Shown here: positions 1 to 7,877 of the stretch, piece after piece | Numbering within the stretch: the first letter of the stretch is position 1 | Layout of the letters: each line of letters begins with the position of its first letter | DNA from: Lawsonella sp012842085 | GTDB taxonomy: Bacteria > Actinomycetota > Actinomycetes > Mycobacteriales > Mycobacteriaceae | NCBI GenBank assembly: GCA_036749735.1 | Contig: DAINXV010000001.1 | Location: 248,001 to 312,000 of the forward strand | Direction: 5' to 3' | DNA: 64,000 nt | Made by a program: the position numbers and the translations under genes | Notes under the pieces: generated by a model | Told to the model about the DNA's origin: nothing | Seen by the model: the letters and a program-made list of their open reading frames with translations, nothing else | Databases searched by the model: none

Positions 1-531
1 ATGGGCAACGGCATTTTTGCGGAAGCGAACGCCAAATCCTCCTTCACTATCGGTGAGAGAGTGGAAGGATTCGCGGACGACAAAACCCACGAACTGATCA
101 TCAAGAAGAATGGTAAAACCATTCGCACCATCCCGATCGCCATGGGTACCGACCGCTTCCCCACACCGAACGGCATCTACTACATTGGCGATAAGCACGA
201 ACACATCGTCATGGACTCCTCCACCTTCGGTGTTCCGGTGGATTCTGCCGACGGATACAAAACTGATGTTCAGTGGGCCACCCGCATGTCCTATAGCGGC
301 ATTTTCATTCACGCCGCCCCCTGGTCCGTGTGGGCACAGGGAAATACCAACGCCTCGCACGGCTGTTTGAACGTCTCCACGGAAAACGGCAAGTGGGTAT
401 ACGATACCCTCAAACCAGGTGATCCGGTCACCGTCACAAACACTAAAGGCCCCACTTTGCCTGGTGACGACGGTCTAGGCGACTGGAATATTCCGTGGTC
501 AGAATGGAAGGAAGGCAATGCCGACGGCTAA
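1..531 (+). CDS. L,D-transpeptidase (YkuD fold), 5' end beyond the window
   Basis: C-terminal catalytic part of an L,D-transpeptidase, which makes 3-3 cross-links in peptidoglycan outside the membrane. The YkuD signature is visible: FIHAAPW (His about 103) followed 16-17 residues later by SHGCLNVS, with the nucleophilic Cys at about 121. Mycobacterial-type enzymes carry an N-terminal signal or lipobox and Ig-like domains, none of which is here. The ATG at base 1 is therefore probably internal and the gene continues to the left. A short acidic, Trp-rich tail (GLGDWNIPWSEW) follows the catalytic domain. The stop overlaps the next ORF by 14 bp, suggesting co-transcription. Family call is secure; the true start cannot be seen. 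Confidence 0.9.
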   Translation: MGNGIFAEANAKSSFTIGERVEGFADDKTHELIIKKNGKTIRTIPIAMGTDRFPTPNGIYYIGDKHEHIVMDSSTFGVPVDSADGYKTDVQWATRMSYSGIFIHAAPWSVWAQGNTNASHGCLNVSTENGKWVYDTLKPGDPVTVTNTKGPTLPGDDGLGDWNIPWSEWKEGNADG

Positions 532-907
532 GCCAGCAATGGATCCAGACAGTCTTCAACCACAGTTTCGCCCTTTCAGACAGTGGCAGGACTGGGTGAA
601 TTTGCTGTTGGGTATTTATCTCGCGGTGGCCTCCACCTGGACGCCTGGGGCGGCACAAGCGTGGTGGATTGCTATCGGCGTCATTATGGCGCTGCTCGCC
701 CTGGCGGCACTCGTCACGGCCTCCTCCAAGTATGCAGAGTACGGCTTAGCCGCAATGGGTGTCATCCTGATGCTGTCCCCCTGGCTGGGAAACTACGCCG
801 TGTGGGGACCAGCTGTGTGGACCGCGTGGATTATTGGTGCCGTGGTCGCGGTGCTGGCACTAGGTAACTACATTCGGAAAACGCAGTACTTTCTCCCGGG
901 AGAATAG
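518..907 (+). CDS. SPW repeat membrane protein
   Basis: Small integral membrane protein of about 129 residues with four hydrophobic segments arranged as two repeats. Each repeat carries the SPW-family signature in the form W-x-N-x-x-L-G-x-Y: WVNLLLGIYLAVASTW in the first half and LMLSPWLGNYAVWGP in the second. The first repeat has STW where SPW is usual. Function is unknown; the family is common in actinobacteria and proteobacteria. An ATG at 518 overlaps the end of the transpeptidase gene, and a second in-frame ATG lies at 539, so the start is uncertain. The gene ends before a strong two-way terminator. Confidence 0.75.
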   Translation: MPTAKPAMDPDSLQPQFRPFRQWQDWVNLLLGIYLAVASTWTPGAAQAWWIAIGVIMALLALAALVTASSKYAEYGLAAMGVILMLSPWLGNYAVWGPAVWTAWIIGAVVAVLALGNYIRKTQYFLPGE

Positions 908-961
908 CTCCCCCACTCCCCTGACACCGCTGCAGATATCACTGCACAAAAGCCGCATAAA

Positions 962-994
962 AAAGGTACCCACCCGCTCGGGGTGGGTACCTTT
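962..994. terminator. Bidirectional rho-independent terminator
   Basis: Perfect 14-bp stem (962-975 with 981-994) and 5-base loop. Bases 995-1001 are T-rich on the plus strand, and an A-run at 959-964 gives U's on the minus strand. It sits between the convergent SPW and DUF3618 genes and can serve both. Confidence 0.9.
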
Positions 995-1019
995 AGTTTT
1001 TAAACTTTAACAGTAATCC

Positions 1020-1241
1020 TTACTTAAAGATTTTCACCGCAATGAGGGTAGCGACGAGTGCGCCGGCGACTGCCAACCCAATTTGAACACTCTGGTTCTG
1101 GAGAGCTTCCTGCACAACTTCCTTTGCGCGGTTCTTCAAATTGTCGGGATTCATCCGATCCGCGATCTCATCAAAAGTAGCGGCGAGATTGTCGCGTGCA
1201 ATCTCAATATCGAGCTCGATGGCATCGAGATCCTGAGCCAT
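1020..1241 (-). CDS. DUF3618 family protein
   Basis: About 73 residues: an acidic amphipathic N-terminal helix (DLDAIELDIEIARDNLAATFDEIADRM) followed by one C-terminal membrane helix (IGLAVAGALVATLIAVKIF). This is the pattern of the actinobacterial DUF3618 family, whose function is unknown. An in-frame ATG exists at 1256, but a GGAGG Shine-Dalgarno sequence lies about 5 bases before the ATG at 1241, so I use the later start. The gene diverges from bcp, with about 110 bp between. Confidence 0.75.
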   Translation of the reverse strand: MAQDLDAIELDIEIARDNLAATFDEIADRMNPDNLKNRAKEVVQEALQNQSVQIGLAVAGALVATLIAVKIFK

Positions 1242-1341
1242 TATTTCCTCCAGCATTGTTGAATGTTTAAAAGCGGGAAAGTTCTTATGCCTATACAGTA
1301 CTGCATACCACTGTTCTCATGACGAATCCGCGGAAAGTGGT

Positions 1342-1347
1342 TAGTCT
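1342..1347 (+). promoter_or_regulatory. -10 element of bcp (leaderless)
   Basis: TAGTCT ends exactly 6 bp before the ATG at 1354, and no Shine-Dalgarno sequence is present. The start of transcription should coincide with the start codon. Confidence 0.6.
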
Positions 1348-1353
1348 GTTTTT

Positions 1354-1848
1354 ATGAGTACCGATACTGCAAAAAAGAAGAATCGCCTCGAAGTGGGCGA
1401 CAAAGCCCCCGCCTTCGAACTCCTCGACGATACCGAAAAAACCGTCTCACTCAGCGACTATGCAGGTAAAAAAGTAATTGTCTATTTTTATCCGCGCGCA
1501 AACACCCCGGGTTGCACCAAGGAAGCCTGCGACTTCCAGGATAATCTTGCACTTCTGAAAGATTCCGGCATTAGTGTTGTTGCCATTTCACCCGACAAAC
1601 CAGAAAAACTAGCTGGTTTCCGGGACAAGTATGATCTGGACTTCCCACTTCTCTCCGATCCCGATAAAGAGGTCATGACGGAGTGGGGCGCGTTTGGTGA
1701 GAAAAAGAATTACGGCAAGATCGTCCAGGGCGTCATCCGCTCCACCTTCCTAGTGGATGAAGATGGCAAGATCGCCCTTGCGAAATACAATGTGCGCGCC
1801 ACTGGACACGTGGCTCGTATTCTTAAAGAGCTGGAGCTCGACGACTAG
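1354..1848 (+). CDS. bcp: Bcp/PrxQ-type peroxiredoxin (thiol peroxidase)
   Basis: Reduces hydrogen peroxide and organic hydroperoxides in the cytoplasm through a thioredoxin-type donor. The 164-residue length is standard. The motif TPGCTKEAC at about 52-59 gives the peroxidatic Cys54 and a resolving Cys59 five residues later, the atypical 2-Cys arrangement of the Bcp subfamily. The preceding YFYPRAN is also typical. The ATG follows a -10 hexamer by 6 bp with no ribosome binding site. The last 4 bp overlap the end of the convergent secreted-protein gene. Confidence 0.95.
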   Translation: MSTDTAKKKNRLEVGDKAPAFELLDDTEKTVSLSDYAGKKVIVYFYPRANTPGCTKEACDFQDNLALLKDSGISVVAISPDKPEKLAGFRDKYDLDFPLLSDPDKEVMTEWGAFGEKKNYGKIVQGVIRSTFLVDEDGKIALAKYNVRATGHVARILKELELDD

Positions 1849-2456
1849 CGCCGTCTGGCGGGAACCGTCCAATAGCAGGTGCTTCCGTAGCCGCGATAGC
1901 GCAGCACGAGAGCCTCATCCTTACGCTCTTCCTTCTGGGTGAGAACAAGATCCGGGAAGTAAAGGCTGCGTTTCGTTACTCCGTTGGAGTAGGGACCTGC
2001 TTGTAGTTCGTTTTGCCGACCAGTGTAAATAGGCCTCAGAACGAAGCGATCCATGACGATCAGATCAAAGTCGCGTGGGTCGACGTAAATGGGGCCTTTT
2101 TTCACGCGAATTTGCAGATCAATAACACGATAGTTGTCGTTGTCGATGGCGTAACCGCTGCGATATTTGGTGCGCTGTGAGGGGCGGTTACGGTTCCGAT
2201 CCCGGTCATAACGGTTCTTCCCGCGGTCACAATCATAGCGACCATCGTTGTAGTGATCCCGGCGGTAGTCGCTGGGCCAAGCAGGCACCACTTCCGTGTT
2301 TTGGGGACGCAGACGGAGCAGCCCATCGCGTACCTCAATATCGCATTTCTTAGTGAATTTGAGAGGTGATGCAGCAGCGGTAGGAGCCGCTACGGTTCCA
2401 AAAGTGGTAACCACTAACGCCGCTGAGAGGATTGATGCACTGAGCTTTTTCCACAT
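1845..2456 (-). CDS. Secreted protein of unknown function
   Basis: 203 residues with a clear Sec signal peptide (MWKKLSAS, hydrophobic core, AAAS cleavage region near residue 28). The mature part has three Cys (about 38, 76 and 194), a strongly charged Arg/Asp/Tyr-rich linker (YDRDRNRNR) in the middle and a basic C-terminus ending in ARRR. I do not recognise a family. Start: ATG preceded by GGAGG about 9 bases upstream. A near-perfect 25-bp palindrome lies just 5' of the ribosome binding site (2470-2494). It may be a small cell-envelope protein, but nothing here shows its role. Confidence 0.7.
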   Translation of the reverse strand: MWKKLSASILSAALVVTTFGTVAAPTAAASPLKFTKKCDIEVRDGLLRLRPQNTEVVPAWPSDYRRDHYNDGRYDCDRGKNRYDRDRNRNRPSQRTKYRSGYAIDNDNYRVIDLQIRVKKGPIYVDPRDFDLIVMDRFVLRPIYTGRQNELQAGPYSNGVTKRSLYFPDLVLTQKEERKDEALVLRYRGYGSTCYWTVPARRR

Positions 2457-2469
2457 AGCTCTCTCCCTC

Positions 2470-2494
2470 CACAGAACCAGATCTGGGTTCTGTG
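2470..2494 (-). promoter_or_regulatory. 25-bp palindrome upstream of the secreted-protein gene
   Basis: Nine-base arms at 2470-2478 and 2486-2494 flank AGATCTG, which itself overlaps a CCAGATCTGG palindrome. Lying 13 bp upstream of the start codon, it could be an operator or a 5'-UTR hairpin. Confidence 0.4.
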
Positions 2495-2576
2495 TCCACC
2501 AATCTACGGATAGGAGCCCCCAAAGTCTATGTTTCGGGCACGTTAGCTATGTACGCCAAAAAGAACAATGAGGGTG

Positions 2577-2780
2577 TTATTCACACGCAATGCCATCGTT
2601 ATCTCGATCCAGGGCAGGACGATAGCCTGGTTCTCCCCTCATTATTGGTGCTGCACCCGCTTCACGTGCTTCCGTACAATTCGCGTAATACACTTCAGCG
2701 GACGCGGTGGGTGCAGAAAGCGTCACCATACCGGTACAAATAATCCCAACGGTCGCCAGCCCTGCCACAAATTTTTTCAC
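2577..2780 (-). CDS. Small secreted Excalibur-domain calcium-binding protein
   Basis: 67 residues: signal peptide (MKKFVAGLATVGIICTG, cleavage near ASA at about 28) and then one Excalibur domain. The domain shows the conserved N-C-x-x-A-R-E-A-G start and the terminal calcium loop DRDNDGIACE, with Cys pairing expected between the first and last Cys. Such domains decorate extracellular proteins in Gram-positive bacteria and bind calcium. Here the domain is the whole mature protein. The start codon is GTG and the ribosome binding site is weak. It is followed on the same strand by the secreted-protein gene. Confidence 0.85.
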   Translation of the reverse strand: MKKFVAGLATVGIICTGMVTLSAPTASAEVYYANCTEAREAGAAPIMRGEPGYRPALDRDNDGIACE

Positions 2781-2860
2781 TGGTATCTCTTAACTCGCGG
2801 ATGATAAACAGTTGCATGCTAAAACGCGATCCTCGTTTCAGCAATGCTGATACCTATACT

Positions 2861-2893
2861 GTAATAAAAATACCCCCTGCGTGAGGGGGTATT
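2861..2893 (-). terminator. Terminator of tRNA-Leu
   Basis: Nine-base stem (2869-2877 with 2885-2893), 7-base loop, followed on the minus strand by a U-rich run (complement of 2861-2868). Six bases beyond the tRNA 3' end. Confidence 0.85.
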
Positions 2894-2898
2894 GAGAG

Positions 2899-2979
2899 TG
2901 CGCGAGGCGGGACTTGAACCCGCACGTCAAAGACACTAGAACCTAAATCTAGCGCGTCTGCCAATTCCGCCACTCGCGC
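2899..2979 (-). tRNA. tRNA-Leu (anticodon UAG)
   Basis: Cloverleaf readable on the minus strand. The acceptor stem GCGCGAG/CTCGCGC is perfect; the anticodon loop TTTAGGT in a CTAGA/TCTAG stem gives anticodon TAG. A long variable arm of the leucine type is present and the T arm is GCGGG-TTCAAGT-CCCGC. CCA is not encoded. Confidence 0.95.
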
Positions 2980-3041
2980 TGGGACCTTCCTTACTCTACA
3001 GGTTTCACCTATAGGTTTGCCAAATGCTCCAGCTAATAGGC

Positions 3042-3695
3042 TTACCCAACAAGTTCAGCAATATCCTTTAACACCGGCACAGCTGCTCGCAATGCCTGCC
3101 CACGATGCGAACGAGCATCCTTCTCCACCGAAGTTAGCTGCGCAGAGGTGCGTCCATCAGCATCCTGCGGCCGGAAGATTGGGTCGTAGCCGAAACCATT
3201 TTCTCCCAATTTTTCGTGAATGATGTGGCCGCGCCACTCCCCCTCCACCACAATCTCGGGATCCAGGTCGTGGGATCGCAGCGTTTCCGGTGCTGCGAGC
3301 TCGGCGGGTATCACGATGGCCACAGCGGAGACGAAGGCGGCTCCCCGCCGCTCCTCCGGTACCTCCGCAAGTTGCGCCAACACTAATTGCAGATTGGCTT
3401 CATCGTCGCCGTGCTGGCCGCTCCAACGCGCAGAGAGCACCCCGGGCATTCCGTTCAGCGCATCTACCGTCAGCCCCGAATCGTCAGCAATAGTTACCCA
3501 TCCAGAATGGGCAGCACCGTCACGGGCTTTAATAAGGGCATTCTCCGCGAAGGTGGCACCAGTTTCGGGTGTTTCGGGATACTCCTCAACAGCATCCAGC
3601 CCCACCACCTCAATGTGGTGCAACTCTGCCGCAACCATAATGCGCTGCAGCTCATCAAGTTTCTTGGCGTTCCGGCTCGCGAGCAAAAGCTTCAT
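3042..3695 (-). CDS. rdgB: RdgB/HAM1 non-canonical purine NTP pyrophosphatase
   Basis: Hydrolyses dITP, XTP and similar damaged purine nucleotides to monophosphates, cleaning the nucleotide pool. 217 residues. The N-terminus MKLLLASRNAKKLDEL matches the family's SxNxxKxxE substrate loop. ATFAENALIKA, the DDSGL motif (about 72) and GENGFGYDPIF near 165 are all in place. It lies 9 bp downstream of rph on the same strand, the order known from Rv1340-Rv1341, and is last in the murI-PDE-rph-rdgB cluster. Start ATG is preceded by AGGAGACG. Confidence 0.95.
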   Translation of the reverse strand: MKLLLASRNAKKLDELQRIMVAAELHHIEVVGLDAVEEYPETPETGATFAENALIKARDGAAHSGWVTIADDSGLTVDALNGMPGVLSARWSGQHGDDEANLQLVLAQLAEVPEERRGAAFVSAVAIVIPAELAAPETLRSHDLDPEIVVEGEWRGHIIHEKLGENGFGYDPIFRPQDADGRTSAQLTSVEKDARSHRGQALRAAVPVLKDIAELVG

Positions 3696-3704
3696 AGCGT
3701 CTCC

Positions 3705-4502
3705 TTAGGCGAGATTACCGTCGCCCAATTTGTCTGGGTACGGATAGGGTTCCGCCAACACCTCGTTCTGGGCCTCCACTAGTTGGGCGCACCCGGCTAG
3801 CGCGGTGTCCAGCATGTCCATCATGTGGGTGCGGTCGAACGGTTCGCCTTCCGCCGTGCCCTGCACCTCCACCAGCCGGCCGTCACCGGTGCAAATAACA
3901 TTCATATCGACTTCTGCACGGGAATCCTCCTCATAGGGAAGATCAAGGCGGACCTCGCCGTCCACAATTCCCACCGAAATGGCCGCAATATTGCCGGTAA
4001 GCGGCTGCGCTTTCGCAAGCAACCCGCGCGACTCAAGGTAGGTAATAGCGTCCACAAGGGCCACATAGGCACCGGTGATGGAGGCGGTGCGGGTACCGCC
4101 GTCAGCTTGCAGCACATCGCAGTCCAGGGCGATGGTGTTCTCCCCCAGAGCAGACAAGTCAATGCAGGCACGCAGTGCGCGGCCAATGAGACGAGAAATT
4201 TCGTGGGTCCGTCCACCCACTTTTCCGCGCACCGATTCGCGCTGGTTACGCTGCGAGGTTGCGGCCGGGAGCATGGAGTATTCGGCTGTCAGCCACCCCA
4301 GTCCAGAGCCAGTCCGCCAACGTGGCACCCCCGGAGTCACCGAGGCGGTACACATGACACGAGTGTCACCCATACTAATGAGGACAGAACCAGCTGGGTT
4401 GCGGGTGAAACCTCGCTTAATAGTGACGGGGCGCAACTCGTCGTTGGTGCGTCCATCTGCACGATTGCTGGAGGCTGCGGAAGAGGCGGAACTGGGCGTC
4501 AT
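3705..4502 (-). CDS. rph: Ribonuclease PH
   Basis: Phosphorolytic 3'-to-5' exoribonuclease that trims tRNA 3' ends. About 265 residues, with the family signatures R-P-V-x-I-x-x-G, GDTRVMCTASV, GWLTAEYSMLP and RSLRA-like GRALRACIDL, and the DxDVLQADGGTRTASITGAYVAL block. The first ATG (4508) has AAGGA only one base away; the ATG at 4502 has it at a normal 7-base spacing, so I start there. A Ser/Ala-rich N-terminal extension of about 15 residues precedes the catalytic core. Co-transcribed with rdgB downstream and the PDE gene upstream. Confidence 0.95.
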   Translation of the reverse strand: MTPSSASSAASSNRADGRTNDELRPVTIKRGFTRNPAGSVLISMGDTRVMCTASVTPGVPRWRTGSGLGWLTAEYSMLPAATSQRNQRESVRGKVGGRTHEISRLIGRALRACIDLSALGENTIALDCDVLQADGGTRTASITGAYVALVDAITYLESRGLLAKAQPLTGNIAAISVGIVDGEVRLDLPYEEDSRAEVDMNVICTGDGRLVEVQGTAEGEPFDRTHMMDMLDTALAGCAQLVEAQNEVLAEPYPYPDKLGDGNLA

Positions 4503-4539
4503 AAACATATCCTTCGTCTCGGGTACGCCTACGAGCCTA

Positions 4540-5301
4540 CTACCACTCGTATTCAGATCGCGGAGTTACCAGTTCAGCCGGGGCAGAACAGCAGCTAGTC
4601 ACTTCCTGGTACACCTTGTCTTTGTCTGTCCACGGCGGAATATGGGTGATCAGCAACCGGCCGACTTTCGCCTGCTGCGCAATTTCCCCTGCCTGCCGGC
4701 CAGTAAGGTGCATGTGCGGGGGCAGGCCCGGCTGCGTGGTCCACGTTGCTTCACACAGGAAACAGTCCACGTCTTGGGCGGCTTGCAGTACCCCATCGCA
4801 GGGGCCGGTGTCTCCCGAAAAGGCGAAAGTGGCACCGGTAGAAATTTCAGTGAAGCGCAGACAGTAGCATTCCCCTGGGTGGTCGGCTGGGAACGGCTCA
4901 ATCAGGAAACCGTTCAGCTCCACCTTCTCCCCGACCTTCCAGCCACAAATGTGGAACGTATCCTGCAGATCCGCGATCTCACCTTCATGGTCCGAAAACC
5001 ACATGCCGAGGCGGGTAGAGAAATAGTTGGGGGCGTAGAGTTTTGCCGGCTCATCGGAGGCCAGGTGGGAATAGCGACGCCACACCACCAGACTGGTCAT
5101 GTCGGCGGCGTGGTCCGGGTGCATATGCGACAGCACAATATCGCATTCGGAAGGGTTAACAACGTCTTCAATAGCACCCATGGCTCCGTTACCAATGTCC
5201 ATAATTATCGGACGGTGTCCCTCCGACTGGAGGAGGTAGCAGGAGGCGGGTGACTCGGTAGAAATAACGCTTCCGGAACATCCCAAGATCTTTAATCGCA
5301 T
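4540..5301 (-). CDS. MBL-fold hydrolase, Rv1339-type cyclic-nucleotide phosphodiesterase
   Basis: Metallo-beta-lactamase-fold protein of about 253 residues. The metal motif HMHPDHAAD (His62, His64, Asp66, His67 counted from the upstream ATG) is followed by a later Asp in FSGDTGPCDG and His in LLITHIPPW, the full set for a two-metal site. Family position and neighbourhood (murI upstream, rph downstream) match M. tuberculosis Rv1339, described as an atypical cAMP phosphodiesterase; the substrate here is inferred. Start: ATG 5301 gives MRLKILGCSGS, the conserved beginning; ATG 5310 would add three residues. About 130 bp separate it from murI. Confidence 0.85.
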   Translation of the reverse strand: MRLKILGCSGSVISTESPASCYLLQSEGHRPIIMDIGNGAMGAIEDVVNPSECDIVLSHMHPDHAADMTSLVVWRRYSHLASDEPAKLYAPNYFSTRLGMWFSDHEGEIADLQDTFHICGWKVGEKVELNGFLIEPFPADHPGECYCLRFTEISTGATFAFSGDTGPCDGVLQAAQDVDCFLCEATWTTQPGLPPHMHLTGRQAGEIAQQAKVGRLLITHIPPWTDKDKVYQEVTSCCSAPAELVTPRSEYEW

Positions 5302-5440
5302 ACACTGCATGGTGCCAGAAAGTGGCAGAAACGTCGTCTCAATTTACTATGAGACTTTAGCAACCCTTGCGATTATGTGACACAACCTCACCCAGCAAAC
5401 AAATACGCAGGTGCCAAATCGCCTGGGGAGGAAGGCAAAC

Positions 5441-6310
5441 CTAATTAGTCAAGGTAGTGGCAGTGACGTTGCCCACCATGGAGCCCAAAAAGCGGCGTGC
5501 CAACTCCGCGAACCGCTCCGGATCTCCGGTCGTCTCAAATCGCCGCACAGGCTCCCGCATCACCGCATCCTCAGTGAGGGCTTCGTGCGGAAGTTTCGAC
5601 TCCGGCGCCAGCAGATTCTTTTCACTCAGCACCCGCATCACATCTTTCGCCGTCTCCTCCGAAGACGACACCAACGTGACGTCCGGGCCGATCACCATCT
5701 GGATCACACCGGACAGCAGCGGATAGTGGGTGCACCCCAGCACGAGAGTATCAACGCCAGCTTGCTGCAGCGGAGCCAAATAGTTCTCCGCCAAACCCAG
5801 TATCTGTCGGCCGGTAGTAATACCCCGTTCCACAAAATCCACAAAGCGGGGGCAGGCGGCACTCACCACCTCGATGTCGTCATTCAGAAGCCGGAAAGCA
5901 TCGTCGTAGGCACCAGACTGCACCGTGCCCTCGGTGGCAATAACACCCACCCGACCGCTGCGCGTGGTCGCGATCGCACGCCGAACAGCTGGTTGGATCA
6001 CCCCAAAAACGGGAATATCGTAGCGTTCCTCATAGCGCTCCTGCAGTATTTGGAAGGATGCAGCGGTAGCTGTATTGCAGGCAATCACAATCGCCTTGCA
6101 GCCTTGGTCAACAAGATAGTCGCCAATATCAATAGAGAACTCCCGGACTTGGTCGGCAGGCTTTGGCCCATAGGGACCGTTAGCGCCGTCCCCCACATAA
6201 AGGATCTGCTCATGTGGGAGCAGATCAATAATTGCCCGGGCAACCGTCAACCCGCCCACACCGGAATCAAAAATTCCGATGGGGGCAGCGGTGCTTAGGG
6301 ACTCGCCCAT
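5441..6310 (-). CDS. murI: Glutamate racemase
   Basis: Makes D-glutamate for peptidoglycan from L-glutamate. Two catalytic cysteines are visible, Cys78 in IACNTA and Cys193 in LGCTHYP, with the substrate loop FDSGVGGLTV at 14-23 and YVGDGANGPYG. About 289 residues is the usual size. Upstream in-frame ATG 6337 exists, but AGAGAGG lies 6 bases before ATG 6310, so I use that one. The gene diverges from pncB and heads the murI-PDE-rph-rdgB cluster. In M. tuberculosis clpS, mec, cysO, cysM and a rhomboid gene lie between pncB1 and murI; here the two are adjacent. Confidence 0.95.
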   Translation of the reverse strand: MGESLSTAAPIGIFDSGVGGLTVARAIIDLLPHEQILYVGDGANGPYGPKPADQVREFSIDIGDYLVDQGCKAIVIACNTATAASFQILQERYEERYDIPVFGVIQPAVRRAIATTRSGRVGVIATEGTVQSGAYDDAFRLLNDDIEVVSAACPRFVDFVERGITTGRQILGLAENYLAPLQQAGVDTLVLGCTHYPLLSGVIQMVIGPDVTLVSSSEETAKDVMRVLSEKNLLAPESKLPHEALTEDAVMREPVRRFETTGDPERFAELARRFLGSMVGNVTATTLTN

Positions 6311-6472
6311 AGAGACCTCTCTTATTGCGTCTCTCATTGCGCCGGAACCGGTAGTAACAAAACCGAGGATCTGCGCATGCTGGAAATGTGCTGACCCTCA
6401 TAGTGTAGAACAGCCCCGCCGAACCTGCTTTCCACGGTTTCTGGAAGAAAAGCTAAGAGAAAGGAAGTCGCG

Positions 6473-6478
6473 TAAACT
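6473..6478 (+). promoter_or_regulatory. -10 element of pncB (leaderless)
   Basis: TAAACT ends 7 bp before GTG 6486. The nearest purine-rich stretch (AAGGAAG, 6461-6467) is 18 bases from the GTG, too far to act as its ribosome binding site. Confidence 0.55.
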
Positions 6479-6485
6479 TGAGCTC

Positions 6486-7877
6486 GTGAATACCCACAAT
6501 GCAAGCACCCCACAGGTCGACAATTCCGTCACCCACCAGCAGGCACTCTGCAGCACCTACAAAGGAGCTCCTGCCCTCCTTACCGACATGTATGAGCTCA
6601 CCATGGTGGATGCCGCTATTCTGGCCGAGAAAAAGACTGGCAAACCGGTTGCGAGCCGAGCCAGCACCTTCGAGATTTTTAGCCGCCGGCTCCCCAATGA
6701 ACGCCGCTACGGGGTGGTGGTAGGGGTTGGTCGTTTCCTGGATCAACTGCAAGATTTTCGGTTCACAGACAACCACATTGACTACTGCCGCGACTTTCTC
6801 AGCGAAGACACCCTGGAGTGGATGCGCAACTACCGGTTCACGGGTTCCATCAGTGGCTACCGCGAAGGTGAACTCTACTTCCCGGGCTCGCCCATCCTCA
6901 CCATTCAGGGGACATTCGCCGAATGTGTCGTGTTGGAAACCTTGGCACTGTCCATCCTGAACCATGACTCTGCCATTGGGTCTGCCGCCGCCCGCATGTC
7001 GGCTGCCGCTGACGGCCGTACCATCATCGAAATGGGCGCCCGGCGCACCCACGAGGAAAGTGCGGTGGCTGCCGCGCGTGCCGCCTACATTGGTGGTTTC
7101 ACCTCAACCTCCGATATGGCTGCGGGCTACCGTTGGGGGCTGCCCATTGGGGGTACTGCCGCGCACGCGTTCACCCTGCTGCACACCACCGACAAGCAGG
7201 CTGACGAGAAGGAAGCTTTCCGCAACCAGGTGGCCGCAATGGACACCAACACCACTTTGTTGGTGGACACCTACGACATCACTCAGGGTGTCGCGAATGC
7301 GATCGAGGTGGCTGGTCCCGAGTTGGGTGGCGTGCGCATCGACTCCGGCGACCTGGGTGTGCTCGCCCGCCAGGTGCGTCAACAATTAGACTCGCTGGGC
7401 GCCCACAACACCCATATTGTGGTGTCGGGTGATCTTGATGAGTTCTCTATCGCGGCACTGCGCGCAGAACCGGTGGATGCCTATGGGGTGGGGACGTCGC
7501 TGGTGACGGGATCCGGTGCCCCCACTGCGGAACTGGTGTACAAGCTGGTGGAGGTGGAGGGCCAGGCTGTGGCGAAACGGTCCAGCCATAAGGAAACCCG
7601 CGGCGGAGCGAAGCAAGGCTTCCGCACTGCCCGCGACACCGGCACCATGGTGAGCGAAATTATTACTCCGATGGGTGCCCCCGAGCCAGATACGGGCACG
7701 TTGCAGTGCGAGAAGCTCACCATCGATTATGTGGTGGATGGGGTTGTTCAAGACGATCTTCCCACCCTCGACGATGCCCGTGAGCTGCTGTACAACAATC
7801 TCCGTCAACTGCCCTGGGAGGGGCTCTCCCTCTCCCGTGGTGAGCCCGCCATTCCGACTGAGTTCCAAGGATTCTAA
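6486..7877 (+). CDS. pncB: Nicotinate phosphoribosyltransferase
   Basis: Converts nicotinate and PRPP to nicotinate mononucleotide, the salvage entry to NAD. About 463 residues, as in actinobacterial PncB. ALLTDMYELTMVDAAI marks the conserved N-terminus. Other family blocks are NERRYGVVVGVGRFL, IEMGARRTHEESAV and the C-terminal region with VRIDSGDLGVLARQVR. The frame is open back to 6279, but that part would overlap murI on the other strand and lacks family similarity. GTG 6486, placed at the expected transcription start of a leaderless promoter, gives the normal length. dinG begins immediately after its stop. nadE at 20.3 kb serves the last step of the same pathway. Confidence 0.93.
   Translation: MNTHNASTPQVDNSVTHQQALCSTYKGAPALLTDMYELTMVDAAILAEKKTGKPVASRASTFEIFSRRLPNERRYGVVVGVGRFLDQLQDFRFTDNHIDYCRDFLSEDTLEWMRNYRFTGSISGYREGELYFPGSPILTIQGTFAECVVLETLALSILNHDSAIGSAAARMSAAADGRTIIEMGARRTHEESAVAAARAAYIGGFTSTSDMAAGYRWGLPIGGTAAHAFTLLHTTDKQADEKEAFRNQVAAMDTNTTLLVDTYDITQGVANAIEVAGPELGGVRIDSGDLGVLARQVRQQLDSLGAHNTHIVVSGDLDEFSIAALRAEPVDAYGVGTSLVTGSGAPTAELVYKLVEVEGQAVAKRSSHKETRGGAKQGFRTARDTGTMVSEIITPMGAPEPDTGTLQCEKLTIDYVVDGVVQDDLPTLDDARELLYNNLRQLPWEGLSLSRGEPAIPTEFQGF

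Noticed and set aside
4075..5253. Open frame of 392 codons on the plus strand
   Set aside because: Antisense to rph and the Rv1339-like gene, both with clear family motifs.
6279..6485. Possible upstream start of pncB
   Set aside because: Overlaps murI and its leader on the other strand, adds a Cys/Arg-rich sequence unlike PncB, and is explained by chance openness.
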